Part shown: positions 45,619-56,683 of the stretch, piece by piece
Position numbering within the stretch: position 1 is the stretch's first letter
Layout: each line of letters starts with the position of its first letter
Source of the DNA: Euglena gracilis
Taxonomy: Eukaryota > Euglenida > Euglenophyceae > Euglenales
NCBI GenBank assembly: GCA_039621445.1
Contig: CP154957.1
Coordinates: forward strand, 8,227,883-8,291,882
DNA length: 64,000 bases
Direction of reading: 5' to 3'
The notes under the pieces: generated by a model
Told to the model about the DNA's origin: nothing
The model's database searches: none
What the model saw: only the letters and a program-made list of their open reading frames with translations
Position numbers and translations under genes: made by a program

Positions 45619-46482
45619 ATGGTCCAACTGACGGACTTCTCCGCCCCCTCCGCATGGTACCTGACCGCCAAGAAGAAGCCGCCACCCAGCACCACCCAGC
45701 AGGCATCCAAGCAGGATTTTTTTCACTTTGGACCAGTGCGGGGGGGGGGGTAGGGTGGGTGGGCCTGCCAGACCCCCGTGGGGGTGACCGAAACCGATTT
45801 TTTTTTTGTTTTGGCCTTTTTTTTGGCCTTTTTCGGTGCAAGCAGCTGAAAGTTTTCTTTTGACCCCCCCCAAAAAATATGGGTAAACCCCCCCCCAAAT
45901 AACCTGGCGGGGCGCGTACTCCTGGCGGGGGCCAAATAACTTGTCGGGGGGGGGGGCGGCAAAAATGATGGTTCCAGTAACTTGGCACCCCCCTTTTTTA
46001 AGGCAAAATTCTTTTATGGCGCTGAAAAAAAGGGCCCAAATAACCTGGCAGGGGGGCAGGGCCAAAAGTTGCTTCCGGTGACCTGGCTCCCCGCCAGGGT
46101 ATTTGGGGGGGTTACCCCAGATCGCCCTCCCCCCCCCCCCTGTGGTGTGGGGTCGGTGTAGGATGGGCCCCTGGGTGGGTGGGGGCCCCCTCCCCCCGGT
46201 CTTTAAAAAAATCCTTCACCCAAACCCTCCCTGGCCCCACCCCGGGGCCAACTGTGTAGTGAGGAGGGGGACAGCCCCCCACGAGCGGCCCGCAAGAAGA
46301 GGGTTGTGTTCGCCACTGATCCCGGTGCTGCCGGTTCTGCCGAGAGAAGGAAATCAAATCAAAATCCCACAGTTTTTCCGCAAGGTCGCTTAACTTTAAA
46401 AAAGGATCGTCACTTGCTAGTTTCTAAATCAAATCAGTTCATGACTGCTGATTTGAAAAATGCTGCTTTTTTTGAAAAATGA
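45619..46482 (+). pseudogene. locus III, first coding exon (A and B), interrupted by a 505-bp element
   Basis: ATG 45619 opens M-V-Q-L-T-D-F-S-A-P-S-A-W-Y-L-T-A-K-K-K, then a Pro/Ser/Thr/Gln linker to A-S-K (AAG ends 45711). An element plus target duplication occupies 45712-46224. The frame resumes in phase at 46225 (P-S-L-A-P-P-R-G) and reaches block B at 46288-46320, A-A-R-K-K-R-V-V-F-A-T-D-P-G-A-A. It stays open as E-R-R-K-S-N-Q-N to TGA 46480-46482, though similarity with the other loci ends soon after G-A-A, so the true exon may stop near 46325. That the two halves are in the same frame once the duplication is removed supports one ancestral exon, as in locus I. Whether the copy is broken or spliced cannot be told from sequence alone. 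Confidence 0.72.
45712..46216 (+). mobile_element. 505-bp element inside the A+B exon of locus III
   Basis: Starts CAGGATTTTTTTCAC and ends GTCTTTAAAAAAATCCTT (imperfect inverted ends). Flanks CATCCAAG (45704-45711) and CACCCAAA (46217-46224) match at 6 of 8. Inside, 45890-46110 repeats CCAAATAACCTGGC in both orientations, which suggests a nested second element. Confidence 0.7.
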
Positions 46483-46728
46483 AACGTTTTAATATTATGT
46501 GCATCGTATTTTATTGGATTCAACTGTGTTGAATAATAACCACAACAATCACGCATCATTGGTGTGGGTGTTACAACCTCCAGTGTTGGTCCTGAAGAAG
46601 TTTCTAGTGCATTCAAAAGGCATAAAAAATGTAGATAACACACCACAGACGGTACACACAGCATTTCACACTGCAATAGGATAAGGTGCAAGGAAATGCA
46701 ATGAATGCCCCTCCATTATACCTATTTC

Positions 46729-46913
46729 AGAACATTTGTACAACAATTCAGAAGCTGTTGCTTCCTGGAGGCCGCAATGCCACCGAATCGCAACACTCTG
46801 GCTTTAATCTACGCAATGTGCCACTGACCAATACCATGCTGCTCAGCAGCACAGGGCTGCTGATTTCCCGGATTGTTTATCCGACTCCTCCGATCACCCC
46901 TCCGCCCAGGCTG
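46729..46913 (+). CDS. possible exon between B and C of locus III
   Basis: Follows acceptor-like ATACCTATTTCAG (ends 46728). The frame reads I-C-T-T-I-Q-K-L-L-L-P-G-G-R-N-A-T, then V-P-L-T-N-T-M-L-L-S-S-T-G-L-L-I-S-R and P-T-P-P-I-T-P-P-P. Coding-like, but no equivalent was found with confidence in loci I, II or IV. Confidence 0.35.
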
Positions 46914-46938
46914 AATTTTAAGGCGTGGCCCTCCCCAG

Positions 46939-47145
46939 GGGGATACCTGCCTGGTTTCAAACAGTCATTCCAGGCACTCCGATACCCCCTCCGGGGTCAG
47001 TCAACTTCAGCCTGCCCCCGACCTCCCCGGCCTATCCTCCAGCGACGTCTCGTCGGTCGCCTCCGAGGAGGACGACCTCCCCCCCATGCCCCTGTGGGCC
47101 AGAGTGAATGGGCTCATGACTCAGTCCATGCACAGTGGCCTTTTG
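46939..47145 (+). CDS. locus III, block C exon
   Basis: Phase-0 start after acceptor-like GGCCCTCCCCAG (ends 46938). The frame reads G-D-T-C-L-V-S-N-S-H-S-R-H-S-D, a Pro/Gln linker, then L-S-S-S-D-V-S-S-V-A-S-E-E-D-D-L and P-P-M-P-L-W-A-R-V-N (TGG 47095-47097). Aligned with locus IV the acidic run and P-L-W-x-R are conserved, with conservative swaps (V/I, D/E, L/I, M/L) and synonymous codons. The Ser clusters followed by acidic residues resemble casein kinase 2 sites (family knowledge; inference here). The frame is open to a plausible donor TTTTG|GTGTGTG at 47145/47146, where a 0.7-kb (TG)n array starts at the splice junction itself. Confidence 0.7.
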
Positions 47146-47845
<700 letters not shown>

Positions 47846-48345
47846 ATGCGTGGATGTGGGTGGGGTAAGGGAAAAGTAATAAGTGACCACCTGTAATGAG
47901 TGTTGGTATGCTTAGCACACCCTCTGAGAAATGCTGAGAGTGTCATCAGTGAATGCCAGGATTTTGCATGGCTGCAGAATGGGATCCCCACCAGGCAAAC
48001 GCCAAAAGCCACTCGTGGAGGGTGCCTATTCTTTTGTATGTGTTTTGGAACAAAAAAATTCAATTTTTTCACGCCGCATGCGAATGAATGTTTCCACGTG
48101 CAATTTTTTGTTAGAGGCAAGAAATAGTAATCTAATTTTCATTTTTTGGCTCTTCGTTCGAAGAAACAGCATGCACGACAGCACAGATTTGGCATTGTCT
48201 GGAAGTAATTGGGTTCATTTGCCATTATGCAGTATTATTTTTTATAATGCTTTTAGTATATCCTATCTTCTAATTATTATTCTTATTCTTGTTGTGTTTG
48301 TCAACATTTGTTATTATCTTTATAATCATTATTCTCCCTCACCAG
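47846..48345. other. probable intron of locus III between C and D
   Basis: Unique sequence, AT-rich at 48230-48330. A 167-codon frame (47931-48434) runs through it but in a different frame from block D, and half of it is AT-driven hydrophobic residues. Ends in the acceptor ATTCTCCCTCACCAG at 48345. Confidence 0.4.
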
Positions 48346-48462
48346 GGGCTCATGTGCACCCCACAGGTCCCTATCCCGCCCTGCACCCTGCACCTGACCG
48401 TCGCGTCGTTCCACGTGGGCCCTTTCTTCCTTAACACCATCTTTGCCTCTCATCATGGATGA
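48346..48462 (+). CDS. locus III, terminal exon (block D)
   Basis: After a good polypyrimidine acceptor (TTCTCCCTCACCAG, ends 48345) the frame reads G-L-M-C-T-P-Q-V-P-I-P-P-C, then L-H-L-T-V-A-S-F-H-V-G-P-F-F-L and N-T-I-F-A-S-H-H-G-stop (TGA 48460-48462). It aligns with block D of locus II with synonymous and conservative changes and a shared stop position. This is presumably the protein's C-terminus. The hydrophobic/aromatic run is too short and interrupted for a confident membrane helix. Confidence 0.72.
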   Translation, partial: GLMCTPQVPIPPCTLHLTVASFHVGPFFLNTIFASHHG

Positions 48463-48708
48463 GATGGGTGACGGCGCGGCCTAACGCCCCCATCACACAG
48501 GGTCCTGCCTGTGCATGGCCAATGTGGCCAATCTGTAAGTTAACCCCCCCCCGGAAAACTGTCTTTGCTGTTGTGTCCTCATAGGGACCTGTCTCCTGCC
48601 CCTGTACCACTGGCGTATTTCCTATCAATTTTTGAGGTTCACTTTTTTTTGTTTTTCCCATATTGAAATAATGCGAACACTGATTTCAAGTTTCTGGCAA
48701 CGATTTAA

Positions 48709-49101
48709 AACCCCCCAGCCCACTTATAAAACCCCCCCCCCACTTACTAACCCCCCCCCACTTACTAACCCCCCCCCTCGGGCCGACCAACCAAACCGGG
48801 ACTTATAACCCCCTCCCTTCGGGGAAGAAAAATGAAAGCCTCCGGGGACGATTTTTTCGGCCGCAAACCACCAAAAACTGATTTTTGGCCCTTTTTTGAG
48901 ATCGACCATCATCAAAAATGCCATTTTTTGACCAAATTTGCAAAAAAAAATGCCAATTTGGGAGGGTTTCGGGGTCATTTTTCATTTTCACCAACAATTC
49001 CGGGACTTATAACCCCCCCCCCCCACTTATAAACCCCCCCTTCGGCCAACCAACCACACCGGATCCTACTAACCCCGGGGGGTTTACAAGTGGGGGGGTT
49101 A
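48709..49101. mobile_element. inverted-repeat element with CCCCCACTTATAAA-type ends
   Basis: Starts AAACCCCCCAGCCCACTTATAAA and ends GGTTTACAAGTGGGGGGGTT. Subterminal CTCGGGCCGACCAACCAAACCGG and TTCGGCCAACCAACCACACCGG are direct repeats. 393 bp, non-coding. Confidence 0.8.
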
Positions 49102-49560
49102 ATATAAAAAGGCATTTTTTTGATTTTGTATGTACGAGGGGTCACAAAATGCTCATGCTTTTCCTCAGACTCGCCCGGAGAGCTGTCTCCACCCCGGATT
49201 TTCTTAAGCCGGACCCCCAGGGGACTCTCCCCCAGGGCAGGGGGTCCAACAGCCAGCACCTTCTTTCTATCCAGCAGCTCCCAGCTTGGCTGCGGACCCC
49301 TTGCCAGGGGGTCAAGTGCGAATACAGTTTCGCCATGCGGCGAAGCTGGACCAGGCCAGAAATATGTTCGGCCCCTTCAACGGGTCAAAAATGGCTTAAA
49401 AATGGCCTTTTTATAGGTTTTTTGGGGGTTTTCACCTAAAGATAACAGCTAAAAATGTCCAGAAAATGTTGCCTGTTTTCGGCAGCCAGCCGGGCCCAGG
49501 AGTGGCATGGGTACCCCGCTCCCCACAGTCATCCCCCCTCCCCATTGGCATTGGCGATCC
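49102..49560. other. unassigned, repeat-derived
   Basis: 49200-49330 has GACCCCCAGGGG and CAGCCAGCACC words of family R14 type. No gene recognised. Confidence 0.4.
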
Positions 49561-49698
49561 AGATGTAGTTTTTTGTAAACGAACGAAGACCCGGACCAGA
49601 CTGGTTGCAGGATACATGGACGGCAGCAAGCAAGTTGGTGTTGGCGTGCTGGGATCGCGCCCACAGAAATGTGCCACTGCATGGGTATTGGAGGTATT
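49561..49698 (+). CDS. possible coding fragment, weakly RNase H-like
   Basis: Open frame D-V-V-F-C-K-R-T-K-T-R-T-R-L-V-A-G-Y-M-D, then G-S-K-Q-V-G-V-G-V-L-G-S-R-P. The Y-x-D-G-S-x-x-x-G-V-G-V arrangement resembles the first strand and Asp of retroelement RNase H domains (family knowledge). No second or third catalytic acidic residue can be placed because a palindrome follows at once. Weak evidence. Confidence 0.22.
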
Positions 49699-49733
49699 GG
49701 AGGGTATTGTGGACGTCGTCCACAATACCCTCC
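49699..49733. repeat. 17-bp inverted repeat with 1-bp loop
   Basis: GGAGGGTATTGTGGACG (49699-49715) and CGTCCACAATACCCTCC (49717-49733) are exact reverse complements around a single T. Confidence 0.96.
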
Positions 49734-50779
49734 TCCCCCCACCCCCAGCCCTTGGCCCCCGGGGCAAACTCCTTACATACAAACTTTGTCCCCCAAGTTT
49801 GTCTGTCTGTCGGTCTGCCGAAACTTGTAATATGCAAATTTGGCCCCCAAGGTTGTCATTTTTGATCGTGGCCCAGGCCAACTGACCCCCCCCCCTGGGG
49901 GGAGGTGAGCACACCCATGCTTTGAAGGGTGGGGGGGGCTGCATCTCGAATCGTTCCAATTGTCACCAAAGGAAGGCATCCGTTCTCTAGCTGGTCCCTG
50001 CCACCACCCACATGGCAAAGCAGTCCTTTCCCCGGGAGACGCAGACCCGTTCTGCTTGGGTCCGCAGACTCGTCTCCGTGTATACCTATCGTTCAGGGGA
50101 GAGATGGGCTGAACAATGCGAGGCATTTTTTTCCGAAATTCCATCTAATCAAGGAGAGAAGGCTTTTTGCTGGTGGTGTGTTTTTTTTTCTTTTTTAAAT
50201 TTGGCGGAATGAAAAATGAAGTTTCATTCATTTTGCCGACGGGTTTCTCATGGGTCAACATATCTCAACTGGTGACATTTTCATTGTCGTGTGAGGTTGT
50301 AGTTTCCAAATGGTTATTGGATGTTGAAATACTATTCATGATATGAATTAACGACACCACAATGAATGGTATTCTGAACACAAGTTAGATGCATTTTGCA
50401 TTTTCAGTTGTTAGTATTTTTATCCTTTTTTTTTCGCCAAGACGATGGAATCCACCATTGTGAGCCTGTGCTTCTTGCATAAAGTCATTTCTTGATAATA
50501 ATAAGTAATATAAAGCATAACGTGGAGCCACAAGTAAGTCAAAAAATGACACCCCGACCACCGCACACATGGGACCACATTGAAACAAACTGGCCAAATT
50601 GTCGCATCACATCACAACATCTGCTTTCTTTGGGGAATTGCGGGGTATTGTGGGGCTCCACTTTACGCCATCTGTTATAAAGTAATGGTGGAATTGGCTG
50701 TCAGGTGCTGTATTTCCCCCCCAAAGTTGGATGGAGTTCAACTAAAAAAAAATGGGTTCTTGTAATATAATGATCACCT
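49734..50779. other. unassigned; weak open frame at 50012-50212
   Basis: 49760-49870 has the GCAAACTCC/CAAATTTGGCCCCCAAG words shared with 42600-42715. The frame at 50012 (Q-S-F-P-R-E-T-Q-T-R-S-A-W) is coding-like but unassigned. 50220-50560 is AT-rich. Confidence 0.35.
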
Positions 50780-50866
50780 CCCCCCCCCCCGTTGTCGTTG
50801 ACACACCTCCCGTGTCAACGACACTTTTCTGGAACATTGGCATGTCAACGACAAGGGGGGGGGGGT
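50780..50866. mobile_element. short hairpin element R8
   Basis: C run-GTTGTCGTTGACAC and GCATGTCAACGACAA-G run form a 12-bp perfect stem plus the C/G runs. The internal GTGTCAACGACACTTTTC can pair as well. Confidence 0.82.
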
Positions 50867-53273
50867 ACAAAAGTCATTGGGGATGAAATGTATTCGGTAT
50901 TCAAAATGAATTTATATTTTTTGGAGATGGTTGACGAAGGTGGAGAGGTGGGATGCCAAAGGATTTTCTGTTGGTTGAATTGTGGTCATGAAGTTAGAAA
51001 GAAGCCAACGCTCCCAGAGGTGCGTTGGGTTCTTCTGATGCTGTGTCGGATGGTGTATGGCAACGATTCCCCAGTGGGATATCGAGGATACTTTATCCCT
51101 CCACCCTGAGTCATTGGCCCGGGCAAAGCGGACTGCAGGTTGAGTTTTGTTTTTTTTGTATTTTTGGGGGAGGGGTCCCAAAAACAACCCAAGAATTTTG
51201 GGATCCCACCAAAAAAATATTTGGGTGTGCGCAAATTCTGCTGAAAGCGACTTCGAAAAAACTCACCTCCGCCAGGAAAAATTGATCGTGACACATCATT
51301 GTGCCACAGGTACCCAGCAGGCATTATTTTTTAAGGTGCCTTAAAAATTTTAAAGACAACCGTAAAAAACCTCAAAAATATTTGAGAATCTTTGCCTTTA
51401 AAAAATTAGTGCCTGGTACCCAGGCATCCTTTGGATCAGACCAACCCCCCCCCATGGAAGACCCCCCCCCCAGGATTTTGGCTCCCGAGGGGCAGTCTTA
51501 TGTGTGGGGGGGGCTTGGCGATTTTGGGCTTGTTTGGGCCACAGCATGCTAAAAATTTGTGGAGCAATGCCCGAAAACTGCATTTTTTGGAAGGTTCCAC
51601 ACCCTGGGATATTCTGTAGGGCTGGCCCGAAACCCAATGGGTGGTGGCTTGGGGCACCCAATCTAAGTGCCCCCCCCCCTGTCCCCATTTTTGGGGAGAC
51701 CAATTTTTTGAGAAGAATTTCTTTTGGTGCTATATTCATCGGTAGTGGTCGGCCCCCTCCCAACAGAGGAAATGCATTTCGCATTTTTTCCACATTTCTC
51801 ACATTTTTGCACATTTTTTTAAAAATTTCCTAAAATGTGCATTTTCTGCAATTTTTTGGATTTTTTTCGGCACATTTTTTTTGCATTTTGGCATTTTGTT
51901 ATTTATCCATTTTTTCACATTTGAACATTTCTGCAATTTTTTGCAGTTTTTTTTTGAAATGTCAATGTCATTGGATTTTTCACATTTTTTTGTTTTAGAA
52001 ATCCAACTCCTGGGTTGGAAGTTTTTTTGTCTGGTGACAGGTTCCCGGGGTGGGGGGGGCAGGTTTTTTGATCTAATTTATGACCCATACTTTTGTTTCG
52101 GTTTTTGTGCATGGTTGGGTTTGTGATAAAATTATCCGCAGGTTTTTGGAGGTTTTCTGAGCCCTTTTCAAAACCTTGCCAAATTTCACCGGCTGGTCTT
52201 GTCTTGGAGGTCAATCAGACAGTTAGAGGGGGAGCAATTATGGGGGGTGTGGATGAAATGGATGTCAAAATGTTAAATTTTTTGCTCAAAAACACATAAC
52301 AAGCAGTGATATTTATTTTAATTGGGCAGTGAATTTTATGGGTTTTCTGCAGCAAGGATTTCCAAATGTTGCTGCTGGTAACCCCAATGCCTCCTGGGGG
52401 TTGATGAATCAAGGAGTTGTTGGTGAAATCTCGCCCTCCAGGATATCCCCAAAAGTGCCCAAGGACATTATTATTTTTTGAAACTTTCACCGAAAGTCAA
52501 AAAATCTCCACCAAAAAGAAAAAGAAGGGGAGACTGCGGGGTCCCAGATACCTAATTCTTGGGGGGTGTTCCCAAAACCCAAAACCCAACCTTGGTGGAC
52601 TCCAACATCAACATACAGAGGCCAATTTAGGGGAGGTTGGGGCACTCCCCTGCTGGGCCAAAGAGCCACCCAGCCAAAGGGCCCAGTGGGGGGGGGGGGC
52701 AAATGTGATGAGAATGCCCAATGCTGGCAATGCGTGACAGGAAAGCAACTCCCACGTGCATTTTTTCTGTAACGCCCTCTCTCGGGTCTGGCGCTGCTTA
52801 ACCTCGTAGTGGTGGCGGCAGTAACGTGTAAATACCGACTGGCCTGCACCGCCCACCCATGAGATTGCAATCACAGGGTTGGTTTTAACCCACAGAGCGA
52901 CAAACACATTATCGTGCGGCTTTTTGAAGGTTTCATTTTATATAATTATTATGCGTGCGATTTGTATTATGCATATGCTGGTGTCTGGAAACGAACCTGG
53001 CTGGTATCTTTTGAGTGTCAAACAGTCAAAAAGAATGACTTTTTACCCTGATTTTTGGCACTTTGGGTGGGGGGGGTGGAGAGGTTCAAAAAAAATGCAA
53101 CTGGTCAAACTGGTTGAGATATGTTTCATTTTTGTGGTGAAAACCTCCTGGGTCATTTTGTATTGTCAATTTTTTTAAAATAAGAAGAAAGAAAAGTGAA
53201 ATAAGTGGAAATGCAATCAGGGTATGAACCGTCGCCGATGATTTACCCTCCCCAACCCTCCCCCAATACAACC
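50867..53273. other. unassigned, largely AT-rich
   Basis: 51310-51430 has R13 words and GCCTGGTACCCAGGC. 51780-51990 is CATTTTTTGCA-rich. 52480-52700 and 52720-52900 have open frames on both strands without motifs. No gene recognised. Confidence 0.4.
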
Positions 53274-53606
53274 AAATATAAATACCACCCTGAGGGTCTT
53301 GAAATTCCGTCAAAATATCAACAAACTTCCCCTCTGGGAAAATTCCCAACAATTTGATCGTTTCGTGACAATTAGGTCATGATTTTGACATTTTCTGTTC
53401 GAAAAAAAATGGTCATCAGATGGAATTTTGCCTAAACGGTGAAATTTGGACAAAATTAGGGCAAAGTTATGGATATGCTTTTGGTTCTGGAAGTTTCATT
53501 TTCCTGCCCAAATATAACCCCCCCCCCCAAGTACAATACCCTCCTCGGGGTCTTCAAATTTCTGCCCAAATGTAAACCAGGGCGGGTTTTATATTTGGGG
53601 ATGGTT
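53274..53606. repeat. probable decayed inverted-repeat element
   Basis: CCAAATATAAATACCACCCTGAGGGTCTTGAAATT on the left recurs as CAAATATAACCCCCC...CTCGGGGTCTTCAAATT at 53512-53563, and the right end GGGTTTTATATTTGGGG is the inverse of the left end. Confidence 0.55.
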
Positions 53607-53620
53607 TAAGATGTCTGAAT

Positions 53621-54229
53621 ATTATGGTATTGGCAAAAGAAATCTGCTTTCCACGAACCTTGTTCTGTGCATACGTAAAAAAAAGAAAAAGCACATTCCT
53701 GGGACTTTGCGGCGGCAAAACCCTCCCTAGTCTTGTTCATTGGGGTGAAGTATCACCTTCAAAAGGTAAACTACCCCCAGCAGTGGAGATTGACCATCCC
53801 GCCCACTTGCAACACAATGCGTTCTGGGTAATTTTTTTAAAAAGAATTTCCAGTGCCGAGGTGCCATGGTCAAAGAGATTTTCTTAAGTTTCGTGACCCG
53901 TGGGTGGGGGGTCGGTGGAGGGGGGGCCGGCCCCCCCCCCCCGGGGGGGGGGGGGGGGGGGGGGGGGGTTACCGATGGGGTTTTGTTCTATTTTCGGCGC
54001 GAAGCGCCAAACATTTGTGGGACCCCCAAATTTGCGGGTCTCCCAACCCTCCCCCACACCAGGGGGTGGGTGGATGGGTCCGGACCATCGATTCATTTGA
54101 CACCTGTGTGACCCTCCCCCCTGGGGGGTTTCGAGCGGGTGGGTGGGTTGGGGCCTCAGGACCCTCCCCCCCCCCCGGAGGGCGGGGTGCACCAGGGGTC
54201 AGGTGTTTGCTCAGAGGCCTGGCCGGAAA
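53621..54229. other. unassigned, repeat-derived
   Basis: CGGCGC-GAA-GCGCC hairpin at 53995-54008; long C/G runs at 53931-53968. TTTGACACCTGTGTGACCC at 54097-54116 recurs at about 59680-59699. Confidence 0.5.
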
Positions 54230-54362
54230 TTCTTTTCCACCATTTTGGCTGGATTTTGGGTTGGTGGGTGGGTGGGGGTCGTGGGTGGGTGGGTTTTCGG
54301 GGGGAAATGGGTGGGTGGGCTCGGGCCGGGAAGAAGTGCCCCCCCCCCCGGGTCACTAAGTG
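54230..54362 (+). repeat. GGGT-rich repeat R3, copy 4
   Basis: GGCTGGATTTTGGGTTGG, (GGTGGGT)n, GGGCCGGGAAGAAGTGCCC and GGTCACTAAGTGAGA. Confidence 0.8.
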
Positions 54363-54812
54363 AGACTATGGCCCGGACCCCCCCTCTTGGTCCTGAACAA
54401 ACCTCTGACCATGGTCAATGGCAGACCACACCACTGGGGGGGGGGGGGCAAACCCAGGAAAAGAGGAATGTTTGAAGCAGGAAGAAGGTTTTGAATATCC
54501 TGGTGCTGTGTAGAGTGTCCGAAATGGTATGCATGATGGTGGAGGAATGGGCAGGATTGGAGCGCGAAACTCAAATGTTCTATCTGTACAGCTAAATTCT
54601 CACTCAAATGGGACGCAATGTGCATGGTTCCGACGCGCGAGATGGCTTGATGTGATTTATCTGCGCCATCTTGTAGATTGTTTGTCCGGGGCTCGAGAAT
54701 CTTCTTTGAGCTGTCTTGTGTACATTGCGGTGGGTGGGTGTGTTCGTGCATGCTTACATTACATTGACATCAGAAAGCTAAACGATCTAACATTCGTTCT
54801 GTGTGGTCCCAG

Positions 54813-54944
54813 GGGAGGATTCTTAAAGCCGGAGATCCAGATAGGTTTGTGTGGTCCTGTGAAGGTTTCCTGCGCCATTATGCTCAACGTGTCCATTCAC
54901 GCTCGAAATTCTCGCAATTCTCGTTTGATTGTGGTGCACCACCA
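54813..54944 (+). CDS. orphan exon candidate
   Basis: Between acceptor-like TGTGTGGTCCCAG (ends 54812) and ACCACCAG at 54944, the phase-0 frame has no stop and reads G-R-I-L-K-A-G-D-P-D-R-F-V-W-S-C-E-G-F, then L-R-H-Y-A-Q-R-V-H-S-R-S-K-F-S-Q-F. Charged, aromatic and hydrophobic residues are well mixed, with no repeat. A different plus frame (54529-54975) is also open, so the frame is not proven. It lies 4.5 kb upstream of A of locus IV on the same strand. No domain recognised. Confidence 0.38.
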
Positions 54945-54975
54945 GGGGATCCAACCCCCCCGGGGGGGGTCCTGA

Positions 54976-56149
54976 CAGCCAGCTCTTTTTTTCCGGCCAG
55001 CAGAAGGGGTTTCCTTAACGTGGAGGGGACTCTACCCCCAGGGGGCGTCCTGTTTTCCAGCCAGCACCTCCCAGCCCAGCCTGACTGTTCCCCCCAAAAG
55101 GCACAAAGAACCAAAAAAAATTGGGGGGGACAAGTGGCCAAAAGTGGTGTTTTTGGATTTTTTGGGGGGGTTGACCTTGAATTTTGGCTTTGGAGTGTTT
55201 GCTCGTTTCCACCCGCACAGCTCTGAAGGGGGGAGGGGCTTTTTAGGAGAGGACGCACGTACAGGGGACATAGGTGGCTCTGTGCAATGTATGTGGGCAG
55301 TGTAAACCCCCCCCCCCAAATAATACCCCCCCGGGGTATTATTTTTTCGCCCGAAGTCCCGGCCCGAGGGGGGGGGTATTATTTGGGGGGGGGGGTATTA
55401 TTTTTCTGCGATGTTAGTTGCGCGCGATGTTTGGCGCCCCCCCTGTAGCAGCTCTCCAACCATGGCAGGGCGGATGGGGAGGGGTAGCTACATCCTGGGG
55501 GGGGGGGGGGGAGTGGGGGTCGACCATGGTCCACCCACGGTCGCCCTCGGTCACCCTCGGTCGCCCTCGGTCGTGGGGGTCGACCGAGGCCAGGCCGTAT
55601 TCGGTCGTGGGGGTCGACCGAGGGCGACCATGGTCGACCCCCACCCCACTTCGAAATTTTTCGAAGTCCCGTAAAACCCAAAATAGCACCCAAAACCGCC
55701 CTTTGGGGTCATTTTTTGCACTTTCTTGTGAAATTTACCATTTTTGGAGGTCAGATGAGCCAGAAAAATCCATTTTTTTGTAATTTGTTGTCAGAAATTG
55801 TGATTTTTACCTACATTTTCAGGTAAAAAAATCCGGGCCTTCGGCCCGAAACCAGGGGGAGGGGGGGTATTATTTGGGGGGGTGGGGGGGGGCGGGGGAC
55901 GGGGGGGGGGGGGGGGGGGGGGGTGGGGCTGGGGGCATTTATTTGGGGGAAGTTACTCAATTGAATTGAATGGTGGATGAATATATTTTCTTCACACATA
56001 CACTTTTGTATATTTTGAATCCGTACGACTCCGCATCTTTTGGTCCACGGTCCCCGATGCCTCTGTCGTTCCCTGTCGATCAGCTTTGCTGATTTCGAGC
56101 CCGGCTTCAAAGCCAATGCAAGAGGGGTCCTCCCCCTTCCACCCATGGC
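54976..56149. other. unassigned, repeat-rich
   Basis: 55310-55405 and 55850-55950 are CCCCCCAAATAATACCCCCC / GGGGGTATTATTTGGGGG hairpins. 55515-55640 is a cluster of GGTCGACC, CCATGG and CCCTCGGTCGCC repeats in both orientations. 55980-56110 is unique with open frames but no motif. Confidence 0.5.
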
Positions 56150-56683
56150 CAGGGTTCAATATAAGGAGGGCGTACGGGGTATAGGTGGCAGGTGGGGGAG
56201 ACGCCCTGGACAGGAGGGGGTATGTATGTATGTATGTATGTATGTATGTATGTATGTATGTATGTATGTATGTATGTATGTATGTATGTATGTATGCATG
56301 CATGCATGTATGTATGTATGTATGTATGTATGCATGTATGTATGTATGTATGTATGCATGCATGCATGGTCTTGACCCCCTCTTGCCAAGGGGGGTCTGT
56401 ACCGACCCGGGGGGGGGGTAATTAGGACCCCCAATAAGTTAAGTTTTTCCTTCTGGCGCTTTGCGCCGAAAAAAAATTGCATTTTTGACAACTTTTCGTC
56501 CAAAACAGTACCCAAAATGAACTTTTTAATGGCCGTTTAGAGGAAGTTAAAATTTGTCAAAAATAATTGTCAAAATGGGATGTCAAATGAGATGTCAATG
56601 GGATGGGTGTCAAAATTGGTCACCCAGACCGGCTCCCCTTCTGGACCAGAGGCGGGTCCCCCGACCTACCATAGCGAAGCCTG
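56150..56683 (+). mobile_element. R2 family element carrying an internal (ATGT)n array
   Basis: Starts CAGGGTTCAATATAAGG and ends ATAGCGAAGCCTG (inverted ends). The R2 signatures GGGGGGTCTGTACCGACCC, GGCGC-TTT-GCGCC (56455-56467), TTGCATTTTTGACAA and GGTCACCCAGACCGG appear in order. Bases 56218-56368 are (ATGT)n with GCATGCATGC patches. Flanks CCCATGGC/CCGTCGGC match at 5 of 8. Confidence 0.75.

Noticed and set aside
47931-48434. 167-codon frame ending inside block D of locus III
   Set aside because: Out of frame with the conserved D block; its length comes from an AT-rich intron-like part.
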